A stretch of 64,000 nt of DNA, taken from the NCBI RefSeq assembly GCF_016811235.1, contig NZ_JAFBID010000016.1:1-64000 (forward strand), in the 5' to 3' direction. This DNA is from Microvirga arabica. GTDB taxonomy: Bacteria; Pseudomonadota; Alphaproteobacteria; Rhizobiales; Beijerinckiaceae. Below the pieces are notes generated by a model that saw nothing but the letters and a program-made list of their open reading frames with translations, was not told the origin of the DNA and searched no databases. The translations under genes were made by a program, and so were the position numbers. Every line of letters starts with the position of its first letter. The stretch's first letter is position 1. This document shows positions 1 to 8,940 of the stretch, piece by piece.

Positions 1-68
1 GACCGTGCCTGCCTCCACACTGCGACGCCTCGCGAGCGCGCCCCTCAACAGAGGCAGGTCTACACAAC

Positions 69-97
69 GATATAGCCAAGGTTAGAACAGCTGTCAA
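69..97 (-). promoter_or_regulatory. Predicted sigma70 promoter reading left out of the window
   Basis: Read on the minus strand there is a perfect -35 TTGACA (97-92) and a -10 TATATC (74-69) separated by exactly 17 bases. The LexA box lies immediately upstream and touches the -35. A GGAGG that could be a ribosome binding site follows at about 18-14, so the controlled gene would begin at or just beyond the left edge. Its identity cannot be seen here. Confidence 0.75.
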
Positions 98-112
98 GAA
101 CAAAGTGAGAAC
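98..112 (-). promoter_or_regulatory. LexA (SOS) box, alphaproteobacterial type
   Basis: The plus strand reads GAAC, seven bases, GAAC, that is GTTC-N7-GTTC on the minus strand. This is the direct-repeat operator known for alphaproteobacterial LexA. It abuts the -35 of the leftward promoter, where bound repressor would block RNA polymerase. A further GAAC lies at 85-88. In this class such boxes control genes like recA, lexA, uvrA or imuA-imuB-dnaE2; which one lies to the left is not visible. Confidence 0.75.
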
Positions 113-126
113 ATTGCCTCTTCGTC

Positions 127-338
127 ATGGCCGGCCTTGTGCCGGCCAACCACGTCTTTGCACCCTTTCGTCCTCCTCTGCCCTCATCCTGAGGAGCAGA
201 CGCAGTCTGCGTCTCGAAGGATCGTCCAGTGCCCGCTGGAGCCTCCTTCGAGACGGTCGCTGAAGCGACCTCCTCAGGATGAGGCTGGAGAAGCGGAAAA
301 CGACGGAAGACGTGGATCCCCGGACCAAGTCCGGGGAT
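127..338. repeat. Nested intergenic palindromic repeats
   Basis: An 8-bp-stem hairpin (128-135 with 141-148) and another (316-323 with 331-338) match the two-hairpin element found at 13999-14073. Between them sits a separate large palindrome: a perfect 15-bp arm pair (182-196 with 270-284) and an inner perfect 12-bp pair (210-221 with 244-255). One repeat family therefore seems inserted in another. A further weak arm pair lies at 386-395 and 472-481. I see no gene in 1-499. Confidence 0.7.
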
Positions 339-499
339 GACGCAGAGGGTGGCAGGATTGGAGGAGCATCAAGACTGTGAGGGTGTCATTCCCGGAAGGA
401 CGCGCAGCGGAGGGGAAGGGAACCCACTCACACGCTCCCCACCATGGATCCCTTTCCCGGCCTCACGGCCGCCGGGGATGATGCGCTGGAAGCGCGGGT

Positions 500-1033
500 T
501 CAATCCTGCAAGGCAAGCTCGAACCGGTAAGCGATTTCGGTCACCATCTGGCCGCGCAGATCGAAGGATTGCTCGGCCCCGGCCCTGCCGCCCAGCGTTT
601 CATAGAAACAGCGTGCAGGCAGGTTGTCCTTCAAAACCCACAGGCCGACCGAGCGAAAGCCATGGACGGCGAGATGGTCGAACACGCCCTGCATCAGCCT
701 GCGGCCGATGCCCTGCCGCTTGACCCTATCGAGCAGGTAGATCGCATAAATCTCAGCTTCGGTTCCGAGGAGCTCGGATTCCTTGCCCCGGATCGGCCCG
801 CCTCGAATGAAGCCGACAATCTCGCCGTCATCGGCTTCAGCCACGAGAAGCATGGCCCGAGGTTCCGGCTCAGCCAGAGCCCTTCGCCATAGCTGCACCC
901 GCTCTTCGACGGAGAGGCCGGCGAGTGCCTCCGGCGAGAGGAAATCCTTGTAGGACTCGCGCCAGCCCTGCACGTGGGCCTTGGCGACCCCTTCCACATC
1001 GGCCTCAACGGCGTCGCGGATGCGGATCGTCAC
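500..1033 (-). CDS. GNAT-family N-acetyltransferase
   Basis: A 177-residue protein with the layout of a GCN5-related acetyltransferase, which would transfer an acetyl group from acetyl-CoA to an unknown small molecule or protein amine. The acetyl-CoA loop is visible around residues 110-120 as RVKRQGIGRRLM (the R/Q-x-x-G-x-G/A form), after a beta strand reading AEIYAIYLL. Translation starts at GTG; the TGA stop of the upstream prephenate dehydratase gene overlaps that start by 4 bases, so the two are likely translationally coupled. The fold is clear; the substrate cannot be deduced. Confidence 0.8.
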   Translation of the reverse strand: MTIRIRDAVEADVEGVAKAHVQGWRESYKDFLSPEALAGLSVEERVQLWRRALAEPEPRAMLLVAEADDGEIVGFIRGGPIRGKESELLGTEAEIYAIYLLDRVKRQGIGRRLMQGVFDHLAVHGFRSVGLWVLKDNLPARCFYETLGGRAGAEQSFDLRGQMVTEIAYRFELALQD

Positions 1034-1884
1034 TCGGCCGCCGCCCCGATCTTCGCCCGGAACGGATCGGCCGGGTAGACGCCCAGGATGCGCAGCTCGC
1101 GGGAGAAGAACTCAAGCTCCTCGAGGGCGCGCTTGAGGTTGGCGTCTTCCGGGTGACCGTCCACCTCGGCATAGAACTGCGTCGCCAGGAACTCGCCCTC
1201 GAGCATGTAGCTCTCGAGCTTCGTCATGTTGATGCCGTTGGTGGCAAAGCCGCCGAGCGCCTTGTAGAGCGCGGCCGGGAGGTTGCGGACGCGGAACACG
1301 AAGGACGTGACGGTGGGGCCGTTGCCGGCAGGCGCCCATTGCGGCGTCTTCGACAGGAGGACGAAGCGGGTGGTGTTGTGCGCCTCGTCCTCCACGTTCT
1401 CGGCCAGGATCTTCAGGCCGTAAATGTCCGCCGCCATGCGGGGCGAGAGAGACGCGCGGGTTGGGTCCTTCCACTCGGCCACCTCACGGGCGGAGCCGGC
1501 GGTGTCGCCGGCCACGTGCGCCTTCAGCCCCAGCTTGCGGATGATCTTGCGGCACTGGCCGAGCGCATGGACGTGGCTGTAGACGTCCTTGACGGTGCCG
1601 AGATTGGCCTCGGGGATCGCCATCAGATGAAAATGGATCGGCAGGAAATGCTCGCCGACGATGTGGAGCCCCGAGGCCGGCAGCAGATGATGGATGTCGG
1701 CCACGCGGCCGGCGATCGAGTTCTCGATCGGGATCATGGCGAGGCCTGCCGGCCCCTCGTTCACGGCGGCAAATGCGTCCTCGAAGGTCGGGCACGGCAG
1801 AGCCTCCCAGTCGGGACGCGCCTCCGAGCAGGCGGTGTGCGAATTGGCGCCCAGCTCGCCCTGGAATGAAATCAACTTGCTCAT
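1030..1884 (-). CDS. pheA: Prephenate dehydratase
   Basis: Converts prephenate to phenylpyruvate in phenylalanine biosynthesis. The 284-residue protein is a monofunctional PDT without a chorismate mutase domain. It starts [16 protein letters not shown], has the catalytic TRF motif in HNTTRFVLL, and ends in an ACT regulatory domain with the ESYMLEGEF phenylalanine-binding stretch. The ATG at 1884 was chosen because it gives the family N-terminus and overlaps the kdsB stop by 4 bases; the open frame upstream is only the antisense-free continuation into kdsB. The downstream acetyltransferase start also overlaps this gene. Feedback inhibition by phenylalanine through the ACT domain is expected from the family. 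Confidence 0.93.
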   Translation of the reverse strand: MSKLISFQGELGANSHTACSEARPDWEALPCPTFEDAFAAVNEGPAGLAMIPIENSIAGRVADIHHLLPASGLHIVGEHFLPIHFHLMAIPEANLGTVKDVYSHVHALGQCRKIIRKLGLKAHVAGDTAGSAREVAEWKDPTRASLSPRMAADIYGLKILAENVEDEAHNTTRFVLLSKTPQWAPAGNGPTVTSFVFRVRNLPAALYKALGGFATNGINMTKLESYMLEGEFLATQFYAEVDGHPEDANLKRALEELEFFSRELRILGVYPADPFRAKIGAAAE

Positions 1885-2624
1885 GCTGTCCTCCGGGCTG
1901 CAATAATCTCGCGCGCCCTTTCCAGATCGTGGGGGGTGTCGACGCCCAGCGGCACGTCGTCGACGACGACCGCATCGATGCGCATGTCCGCCTCCAGGGC
2001 GCGCAGCTGCTCCAGCTTTTCGCGTTGTTCGAGGGGCGATGGCTGAAGGCCGACGAAGCGCCGCAGCGCCGTGCGCCGATAGGCGTAGAGGCCGATGTGA
2101 TGATAGAGCGGCCCGTCCCCGTAAGGCGCGGTCGCCCGGGTGAAGTACAGCGCCCGGAACCGGCCCGGCGAGACCGGGGTTCCCACCATCTTGACCACGT
2201 TGGGATTGGTCTTCTCCTCCTCCCGGGCGATGACGGCAACGAGGGTCGCCAGATCGACCTGCGAATCCGAGAGCGGCGAGATGGATGTTGCGATGGCGGC
2301 CGGATCGACCGTCGGCAGGTCGCCCTGAACGTTCACCACTACGTCGTGCCGGCCCTCCGGGTCGAGCTTTTCCACAGCCTCGAAGATGCGGTCGGAGCCG
2401 GAGGGGTGATCGGCGCGGGTCATCACCGCCCGCCCGCCGGCGCGCGTGACGGCCTCGGCGATTTCGGGCGCGTCGGTGGCCACCGCCACCGGGCCGATTC
2501 CGGCCTCGACCGCCCGGCGCCACACGTGGACGATCATGGGCTCGCCGGCGATGTCCGCGAGCGGCTTGTTGGGCAGGCGGGTTGCCGCGAGGCGGGCCGG
2601 AATGAGGACGAGCGGATCGGACAT
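1881..2624 (-). CDS. kdsB: 3-deoxy-manno-octulosonate cytidylyltransferase
   Basis: Activates Kdo as CMP-Kdo for transfer to lipid A in lipopolysaccharide assembly, in the cytoplasm. The 247-residue protein begins [20 protein letters not shown], the nucleotide-binding motif of the family, and contains the typical NVQGDLP and GLYAYRR segments. Length equals the normal KdsB (about 245-250). The ATG at 2624 is preferred over several further upstream because only this one gives the conserved N-terminus, though no strong Shine-Dalgarno is seen. It is the first gene of the kdsB-pheA-GNAT group, with 4-base overlaps at both junctions. Confidence 0.93.
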   Translation of the reverse strand: MSDPLVLIPARLAATRLPNKPLADIAGEPMIVHVWRRAVEAGIGPVAVATDAPEIAEAVTRAGGRAVMTRADHPSGSDRIFEAVEKLDPEGRHDVVVNVQGDLPTVDPAAIATSISPLSDSQVDLATLVAVIAREEEKTNPNVVKMVGTPVSPGRFRALYFTRATAPYGDGPLYHHIGLYAYRRTALRRFVGLQPSPLEQREKLEQLRALEADMRIDAVVVDDVPLGVDTPHDLERAREIIAARRTA

Positions 2625-2896
2625 GGGCACGGGTTTTTTGAGAAAAAGCTGCGCGTGCTTAGCAAGGGAGGGACCTTTTGTCATGGGCCGCGGCTCACGT
2701 CCCGGCGGACCCGATGCCGATTTTCGAGCGTTGCAAACCCGAACTGCGACCACGAGAACGGCGAAAACTCCCGGAAACCCCATTGTCAAACCCCCATGAC
2801 AACGGCTAAGCAACGCCCCGACGCGGGCACCCGCCTGCGGATCCTTTCTGCTGCGCTGGTTTCGCCGCTTTTACGAAGGCGAGGAGAGCCTCACTT

Positions 2897-3556
2897 ATGA
2901 ATATCGAGACCAATAAGATCGCGGGCGCCGTTTTCGGCTCGCTTCTCTTCGTGGTCGGCGTCAACGTCATCGCCGGCGGCCTGTTTTCTCCCGAGAGGCC
3001 CGCAGTCCCGGGCTATGACCTCCCGGCCCCCGAGGAAGGCGCCGCCGCCGATGCCGGGGGCGCTGCCGCTCCGGCCGAGCCGCTGCCGGTTCTTCTCGCC
3101 AGCGCGGACGTCGCGAAGGGTCAGGCTGCGGCCAGGAAGTGCGCCTCCTGCCACACCTTCGAGGAAGGCGGAGCCAATAAGGTCGGGCCGAATCTCCACG
3201 GTGTCGTCGGACGTGCTCTCGCCGCGCATCCCGGCTTCAACTATTCGGGAGCTCTCAAGGGCAAGGGCGGCGACTGGAACTATGAGGCTCTGAACGCCTT
3301 CATCCAGAACCCGAAGCAGGCTGTTCCCGGCACGATCATGGCCTTCGCCGGCATCGCCCAGGCTAAGGAGCGGGCGGACCTCATCGCCTATTTGAAGTCG
3401 GTCTCCCCCAGCGCTCCTCCGTTCCCGGAGGCATCTGCTGCCGCAGCTCCAGCAGCCGCTCCGGCCAACGCGGCGGCTCCAGCCAATGCTGCAGCGCCCG
3501 CTACCCCGGCCGCTGGCGGAGCCCCTGCGGCTCCCGCCGCTCCTGCGGCACAGTAG
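2897..3556 (+). CDS. Membrane-anchored c-type cytochrome (CycM-like)
   Basis: A 219-residue class I cytochrome c. Residues 8-28 form an uncleaved N-terminal membrane anchor, followed by a Pro/Ala-rich linker, a heme domain with CASCH at 82-86 and the sixth heme ligand Met148 in GTIMAF, and a long Ala/Pro-rich tail (about 178-219). This layout matches the alphaproteobacterial CycM/cytochrome c552 family, which passes electrons from the bc1 complex to terminal oxidases at the outer face of the inner membrane. A GAGGAG lies about 11 bases before the ATG. It is divergent from kdsB and followed by a clear terminator, so probably monocistronic. Confidence 0.88.
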   Translation: MNIETNKIAGAVFGSLLFVVGVNVIAGGLFSPERPAVPGYDLPAPEEGAAADAGGAAAPAEPLPVLLASADVAKGQAAARKCASCHTFEEGGANKVGPNLHGVVGRALAAHPGFNYSGALKGKGGDWNYEALNAFIQNPKQAVPGTIMAFAGIAQAKERADLIAYLKSVSPSAPPFPEASAAAAPAAAPANAAAPANAAAPATPAAGGAPAAPAAPAAQ

Positions 3557-3582
3557 AGCGCATCACCTTCACATTCAGGAGA

Positions 3583-3612
3583 GCCGGGCCCCAAAGCCCG
3601 GCTTTTTCTTTT
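3583..3612 (+). terminator. Rho-independent terminator after the cytochrome c gene
   Basis: A perfect 7-bp GC stem (GCCGGGC at 3583-3589 with GCCCGGC at 3596-3602) and a 6-base loop are followed by TTTTTCTTTT. It lies 27 bases after the stop codon. Confidence 0.88.
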
Positions 3613-3709
3613 GAGCCGCCTCTCCTTTCAGACGTTGTCCCTTGCGCTCGCCTCAACGCGCCCAAAAATGTAGCGAACGACAGACGCCTCACGTCCTAGG
3701 AGACGCCGT

Positions 3710-5554
3710 GTGATCCGTACCCTTCTGCCGAGCTTTCTGGCCGCCTGCCTCGCCCTCAGCCCCCTCGCAGCCCAGGAAGCCCAATGGCGGCACGGATCGG
3801 TCCTGCTGGACGAGCCGAAATATCCCGCAGGCTTCAAGCATTTCGACTACGTGAACCCGAATGCCCCCAAGGGCGGGCTGGTGCGCCTGGGCGCCCAGGG
3901 CACCTTCGACAGCTTCAACATCGTGGTGGCGGGCGTGAAGGGCTCGCCCGAGCAGGGGATCGGGCTCGTCTATGAGGCCTTGACCACATCCGCCCTCGAC
4001 CAGCCCAACTCGTCCTATGGTCTCCTGGCCGAGGCCTTTTCCTATCCCGAGGACTATTCCTCCGTCACCTTCCGCCTGCGTCCGGAAGCGCGCTGGCACG
4101 ACGGGAAGTCGGTGACGGCGGACGACGTGATCTTCTCCTTCGAGGCGCTCAAGACCAACAGCCCCACTTACGCTTTTTATTATGCCAACGTGACGAAGGC
4201 CGAGAGGCTGAGCGACCGGGAGGTGAAGTTCACCTTCGACGAGAAGGGCAACCGCGAGCTGCCGCAGATCATGGGACAGCTCATCGTCCTGCCCAAGCAC
4301 TGGTGGGAAGGCACCGCTCCCGACGGGCGCAAGCGCGACATCACGCAGACGACCCTCGAGCCGCCGCTAGGCTCCGGCCCCTACCGCCTCAAGAGCTTCG
4401 AGCCGGGCCGCACCGCATCTTATGAGCGCGTGAAGGATCACTGGGGCGCAAACCTCAACGTGAATGTGGGCCAGAACAATTTCGACGAGATCCGCTTCGA
4501 ATATTACCGCGACGCAACGGTGCTGCTGGAAGCCTTCAAGGGCGACCGAATCGACTTCCGCACCGAGAACAGCGCCCGCAACTGGGCCGTCGGCTACGAT
4601 TTTCCGGCCCGCCAGGAAGGGCGCGTGATCCGTGAGGAATTCCCAATCCGCGCGAGCGGCAGGATGCAGGCATTCGTGCTCAATCTCAGGCGCGACCAGT
4701 TCAAGGACCAACGCGTCCGCCGCGCCTTCAATCTCGCTTTCCCGTTCGAGGAGCTGAACAAGACGATCTTCTACGGGCTCTACGAGCGGCCCTCGAGCTA
4801 TTTCTACGGATTGGACCTTGCATCATCGGGTCTGCCTGAGGGCAAGGAGCTGGAGATTCTGGAGAGCGTGCGCGACAAGGTTCCCCCTGCCGTCTTCACC
4901 ACACCCTACAAAAATCCGGTCAACGATTCCCCCGAAGCCATCCGCAACAACCTGCGCGAGGCCGACCGCCTGCTGAAGGAAGCGGGCTGGGAGGTGAAGG
5001 GTGGCCGCCGCGTCAACGCCAAGGGCGAGGTCTTCAGCGTCGAGCTGCTCGGCAGCAGTCCCAACGACGAGCGCATCTTCCTGCCCTATGCGGATGTTCT
5101 CAAACGTCTCGGAATCGCCGCAACGGTGCGCACCGTGGACGACGTTCAGGAGACCAACCGCACCCGTGCTTTCGATTTCGACATCACCACCGGCCTCTGG
5201 CCTCAATCGTCCTCGCCCGGCAATGAGCAGCGTGAGTTCTGGGGCTCGCAGGCAGCACAGCGCGAAGGCTCTCAGAACCTCGCCGGCATTGCGGACCCTG
5301 CGGTCGACGCGCTGATTGATCGTGTGATCTTCGCCAAGGACCGCGAGGAGCTCGTGGCTGCCACAAAGGCGCTCGACCGGGTGCTGCTGGCACACGATTA
5401 TGTGGTGCCGCAATGGACGTCGCTCAAGCAGCGCACCGCGCGCTGGGACCGCTACAGCCACCCCGACAACATGCCACGATACGGCGGAGCCGCCTTCCCG
5501 ACGATCTGGTGGTACGATGAATCCAAGGCCGCCAAGACCGGAGCGCCGCGATGA
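3710..5554 (+). CDS. yejA: Peptide ABC transporter substrate-binding protein, YejA type, first copy
   Basis: A 614-residue periplasmic solute-binding protein of family 5 that delivers peptides to the YejBE permease. It starts at GTG (3710) with AGGAGA seven to twelve bases upstream, and has a Sec-type signal peptide (about residues 1-21, ending in LAAQEA). The mature start with [20 protein letters not shown] is the YejA signature. YejABEF imports microcin C-like and host antimicrobial peptides in enterics and rhizobia (family knowledge). The stop overlaps the start of the second copy by 4 bases. First gene of the six-gene yej operon. Confidence 0.92.
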   Translation: MIRTLLPSFLAACLALSPLAAQEAQWRHGSVLLDEPKYPAGFKHFDYVNPNAPKGGLVRLGAQGTFDSFNIVVAGVKGSPEQGIGLVYEALTTSALDQPNSSYGLLAEAFSYPEDYSSVTFRLRPEARWHDGKSVTADDVIFSFEALKTNSPTYAFYYANVTKAERLSDREVKFTFDEKGNRELPQIMGQLIVLPKHWWEGTAPDGRKRDITQTTLEPPLGSGPYRLKSFEPGRTASYERVKDHWGANLNVNVGQNNFDEIRFEYYRDATVLLEAFKGDRIDFRTENSARNWAVGYDFPARQEGRVIREEFPIRASGRMQAFVLNLRRDQFKDQRVRRAFNLAFPFEELNKTIFYGLYERPSSYFYGLDLASSGLPEGKELEILESVRDKVPPAVFTTPYKNPVNDSPEAIRNNLREADRLLKEAGWEVKGGRRVNAKGEVFSVELLGSSPNDERIFLPYADVLKRLGIAATVRTVDDVQETNRTRAFDFDITTGLWPQSSSPGNEQREFWGSQAAQREGSQNLAGIADPAVDALIDRVIFAKDREELVAATKALDRVLLAHDYVVPQWTSLKQRTARWDRYSHPDNMPRYGGAAFPTIWWYDESKAAKTGAPR

Positions 5555-7416
5555 GAGAGTTCAGCCGCCGCAGAGTTCTTCAGGCGGGAGCGGCAACTGC
5601 CGCTCTCTCGCTTCTGCCGCGTGCGGGCTGGACGCAGGAGGGCAACGGCTCTGAGTCCCACGGTCTCTCCAGCTTCGGGGAACTCAAATACCCGCCCGAC
5701 TTCAAGCATTTCGACTACGTGAACCCGGCGGCTCCGAAGGGCGGTACGCTGGCAATTCAGATCAAGCAGACATTGGGCAACCAGAACTTCGACACCTTCA
5801 ACACGCTCAACGTCTTCGTGCTGAAAGGCGACGGCGCAGCCGGGATGGCCGGCACCTTCGATACGCTGATGGCGGGCTCCGGCGACGAGCCTGATGCGCT
5901 TTACGGTCTTGTGGCGAAGAGCGTGCGCATCTCCGACGACAAGCTCACCTATCGCTTCACCTTGCGGCCCGAAGTGCGCTTTCATGACGGCTCGAAGCTG
6001 ACCGCGAAGGATGCGGCCTTTTCGCTGAACATCCTGAAGACCAAGGGTCACCCAGTCTTCAGCCAAATCCTGCTGCAACTGGCATCGGCGGAAGCGGAGT
6101 CCGACGAGGTTCTGCGCGTCCAGTTCACGCCGCAGCGCAGCCGGGACCTGCATCTCGTCGTCGCCGGATTGCCGATCCTCTCCGAGCGCTACTGGCAGGG
6201 CAAGGATTTCGAAGCCGCCACGTTGGAAGCACCGCTCGGCTCAGGTCCGTATAAGGTGGGCCGCTTCGAGGTCGGACGCTTTATCGAATTCGATCGCGTG
6301 CCCGACTATTGGGCCAAGGACCTGCCCGTGAATGTGGGGCAGAACAATTTCGACCGCATTCGCTATGAGTATTTCCGCGACCGCACGGTGGCGTTCGAGG
6401 CGTTCAAGAACGGCACGCTCAACTTCCATGAGGAGGCAACGTCTCGGACTTGGGCCACAGGCTACGATTTTCCCGCCGTTCGCGAAGGCCGCGTCAAGAA
6501 GGAGGAAATCCCCAATACCCTGCCGGCGCCGATCCAGGGCTGGTACTTCAACACCCGCCGGGAGATGTTCAAGGACCCGCGCATCCGCGAGGCGATCGGG
6601 CTGGCCTTCGATTTCGAATGGACCAACACGAACATCATGTTCGGCTCCTATCGCCGCACGACGTCGTTCTTCGAGAACTCGGAGATGAAGGCCGCAGGCC
6701 GCCCGTCGAGCGAGGAGCTGGCGCTGCTGGAACCCTTCAGGGACAAGCTCCCAGCCTCCGTGTTCGGCGAGCCTCCCCTGCCGCCCGTCTCCGACGGCTC
6801 GGGGCAGGACCGGCAGCTGCTGCGCCGGGCGGACGAGCTTCTGCGGCAGGCCGGGTGCAAGCGCGAGGGCGGCGTTCTCAAGCTGCCAAACGGGCAGGCT
6901 TTCGTCATCGAGTTCCTCGATTCCTCACCCTTCCTTCAGCCGCATACACAGCCCTTCCAGAACAACCTGAAACGTCTCGGCATCGATGGCCGTTCGCGCA
7001 TCGTCGATGCGGCGCAGTATCAGCAGCGGCTGAACGATTACGATTTCGACATCACCAGCCGGGCCCTCGTCGGCTCCTCGACACCGGGCGACAGCCTGCG
7101 GACCGTCTACGGTTCACAGGCCGCCCGCACGCCAGGCGCGCAGAACTTGGCAGGGATCGAGCACCCGGCGGTCGATGCACTGATCGAGACCATCGGCAGG
7201 GCCAAGTCGCGCCAGGAACTCAACATCGCCTGCCGCGCCCTGGACCGGGTTCTCCGTTCGGGCCATTATTGGATCCCCATGTGGTTCAAGGCCAGCGACT
7301 GGTATGCCTATTGGGACCAGTTCTCTCGCCCCGAAACGAAGCCGCGCTTCGCCTCGGGCGCGCCGGGAACCTGGTGGTACGATGCCGAGAAGGCGAAGCG
7401 GATCGGGCGAGGATAA
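5551..7416 (+). CDS. yejA: Peptide ABC transporter substrate-binding protein, YejA type, second copy, Tat exported
   Basis: A 621-residue paralogue of the preceding gene; both share the [14 protein letters not shown] block near the mature N-terminus and the closing TWWYDAEKA or similar segment. Unlike its neighbour, the leader carries a twin-arginine motif SRRRVLQ at residues 5-11, followed by a hydrophobic run, so it is probably exported folded through Tat. Two binding proteins sharing one permease suggests a widened peptide range. Rhizobial yej operons with two yejA genes are known. The ATG overlaps the previous stop (ATGA). Confidence 0.9.
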   Translation: MREFSRRRVLQAGAATAALSLLPRAGWTQEGNGSESHGLSSFGELKYPPDFKHFDYVNPAAPKGGTLAIQIKQTLGNQNFDTFNTLNVFVLKGDGAAGMAGTFDTLMAGSGDEPDALYGLVAKSVRISDDKLTYRFTLRPEVRFHDGSKLTAKDAAFSLNILKTKGHPVFSQILLQLASAEAESDEVLRVQFTPQRSRDLHLVVAGLPILSERYWQGKDFEAATLEAPLGSGPYKVGRFEVGRFIEFDRVPDYWAKDLPVNVGQNNFDRIRYEYFRDRTVAFEAFKNGTLNFHEEATSRTWATGYDFPAVREGRVKKEEIPNTLPAPIQGWYFNTRREMFKDPRIREAIGLAFDFEWTNTNIMFGSYRRTTSFFENSEMKAAGRPSSEELALLEPFRDKLPASVFGEPPLPPVSDGSGQDRQLLRRADELLRQAGCKREGGVLKLPNGQAFVIEFLDSSPFLQPHTQPFQNNLKRLGIDGRSRIVDAAQYQQRLNDYDFDITSRALVGSSTPGDSLRTVYGSQAARTPGAQNLAGIEHPAVDALIETIGRAKSRQELNIACRALDRVLRSGHYWIPMWFKASDWYAYWDQFSRPETKPRFASGAPGTWWYDAEKAKRIGRG

Positions 7417-7455
7417 AGCTTGGACACAGCTGCAACGAGACGAAGCGAGGTGGAT

Positions 7456-7824
7456 ATGCCCCACCTGCTTCTGCGCCTCGAGGGCTTGGCTCTCTTTATC
7501 CTGGCCACATGGGCTTTTGCCTATACCGACACATCCTGGTGGCTCTACGCGGCGCTGTTCTTCAGCCCCGACCTGAGCTTTGCGGGCTACCTGGCCGGTC
7601 CCCGGATCGGAGCGCTGGCGTACAATGCCCTGCACTCCACGCTCGGGCCTGCGCTCCTCGCAGGGCTTGGTCTTTTCCTCGATCACTCTATGCTGCTGGG
7701 TATCGCGGCCATCTGGGCCGCGCATATCGGGTTCGACCGCATGTTGGGATACGGCTTGAAATACGCGTCTGGCTTCAACGACACCCATCTCGGCCGCATC
7801 GGCCGGCAAGCGGCAGGCGCTTGA
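7456..7824 (+). CDS. DUF4260 family membrane protein
   Basis: A 122-residue hydrophobic protein with about four membrane segments and the conserved [12 protein letters not shown] and [15 protein letters not shown] stretches of DUF4260. Its function is unknown. The ATG at 7456 is preferred because GAGG lies five bases upstream; a TTG at 7420 in the same frame would add 12 residues. It sits between the two binding-protein genes and yejB, and its TGA overlaps the yejB ATG by one base (TGATG), so it is co-translated with the transporter. A role in the transporter is possible but unproven. Confidence 0.8.
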   Translation: MPHLLLRLEGLALFILATWAFAYTDTSWWLYAALFFSPDLSFAGYLAGPRIGALAYNALHSTLGPALLAGLGLFLDHSMLLGIAAIWAAHIGFDRMLGYGLKYASGFNDTHLGRIGRQAAGA

Positions 7825-8939
7825 TGCTGGCTTATATCGCGCGCCGCGTCCTCCTCATGATCCCTACCATCCTGGGGATCATGCTCATCTCCTTCGTGCT
7901 CGTGCAGTTCGCCCCCGGCGGTCCTGTCGAGCGCATCATCGCCCAGCTTCAAGGCCAGGATTCAGGTGCGACGTCCCGCATTTCAGGCGGGGGCGGCGAC
8001 ATGGCGGGCGGAGGCCAGGCCCCCGGAGGCGGCGGCGCAGGCGATGCCTCCTCGTCCCGCTATCGCGGCGCCCAGGGGCTCGATCCGCAGTTCATCAAGC
8101 AGCTCGAGGCGCAGTTCGGCTTCGACAAGCCGGCGCATGAACGCTTCCTCAAGATGATCTGGGACTATGCGCGGTTCGATTTCGGCAAGAGCTATTTCCG
8201 CGACATCTCGGTGCTGGAACTCATCAAGGAGAAGCTGCCAGTCTCGATCAGCCTCGGACTGTGGATGACGCTGATCTCCTATGCCATCTCGATTCCGCTC
8301 GGCATCAAGAAGGCGGTGCGCGACGGCTCCACCTTCGACATCTGGACCTCGGCCATCGTCATCATCGGCTATGCGATCCCAGGCTTCCTGTTCGCGATCC
8401 TGCTGATCGTGCTGTTCGCCGGCGGCTCGTTCTGGCAGGTCTTCCCCTTGCGCGGCCTCACCTCGGAAAACTGGGCCTTCATGCCGTGGTACATGCAGAT
8501 CGCCGACTACTTCTGGCACCTGGTTCTGCCCATCACCGCTATGGCGCTCGGGGCCTTCGCCACCTCGACCCTGCTCACCAAAAACTCCTTCCTCGACGAG
8601 ATCCGTAAGCAATACGTGCTCACCGCACGCATGAAAGGCCTGTCCGAGCGGCAGGTGCTCTACGGCCACGTGTTCCGCAATGCGATGCTGATCGTGATCG
8701 CAGGATTTCCCGGAGCCTTCATCGGGGCTTTCTTCGCCGGCGCGCTCCTCATCGAGACGATCTTCTCGCTCGACGGGCTGGGGCTCCTCTCCTTCGAGTC
8801 CATCGTCAACCGCGACTACCCGGTGGTGTTCGCCAGCCTCTACATCTTCTCACTCGTGGGCTTGGCCGTGAACCTCGTGTCCGACCTCACCTATACCTGG
8901 ATCGATCCACGGATCGACTTCGAGACAAGGGAGGCGTGA
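7824..8939 (+). CDS. yejB: Peptide ABC transporter permease YejB
   Basis: Inner-membrane permease, 371 residues, of the DppB/OppB family. It opens with the first membrane helix ([20 protein letters not shown]), has a long periplasmic stretch, then about five helices and the EAA-type loop around [20 protein letters not shown] that contacts the ATPase. Residues 46-80 form a Gly/Ser-rich insertion absent from DppB and seen in alphaproteobacterial YejB. The next gene begins one base after the stop. Partner of YejE and YejF. Confidence 0.93.
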   Translation: MLAYIARRVLLMIPTILGIMLISFVLVQFAPGGPVERIIAQLQGQDSGATSRISGGGGDMAGGGQAPGGGGAGDASSSRYRGAQGLDPQFIKQLEAQFGFDKPAHERFLKMIWDYARFDFGKSYFRDISVLELIKEKLPVSISLGLWMTLISYAISIPLGIKKAVRDGSTFDIWTSAIVIIGYAIPGFLFAILLIVLFAGGSFWQVFPLRGLTSENWAFMPWYMQIADYFWHLVLPITAMALGAFATSTLLTKNSFLDEIRKQYVLTARMKGLSERQVLYGHVFRNAMLIVIAGFPGAFIGAFFAGALLIETIFSLDGLGLLSFESIVNRDYPVVFASLYIFSLVGLAVNLVSDLTYTWIDPRIDFETREA

Positions 8940-8940
8940 G

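Noticed and set aside
925-2900. Long open frames on the plus strand opposite pheA and kdsB
   Set aside because: They lie entirely antisense to well-recognised genes, are rich in Arg, Gly, His and Asp, and show no family motif; such frames are expected in GC-rich DNA.
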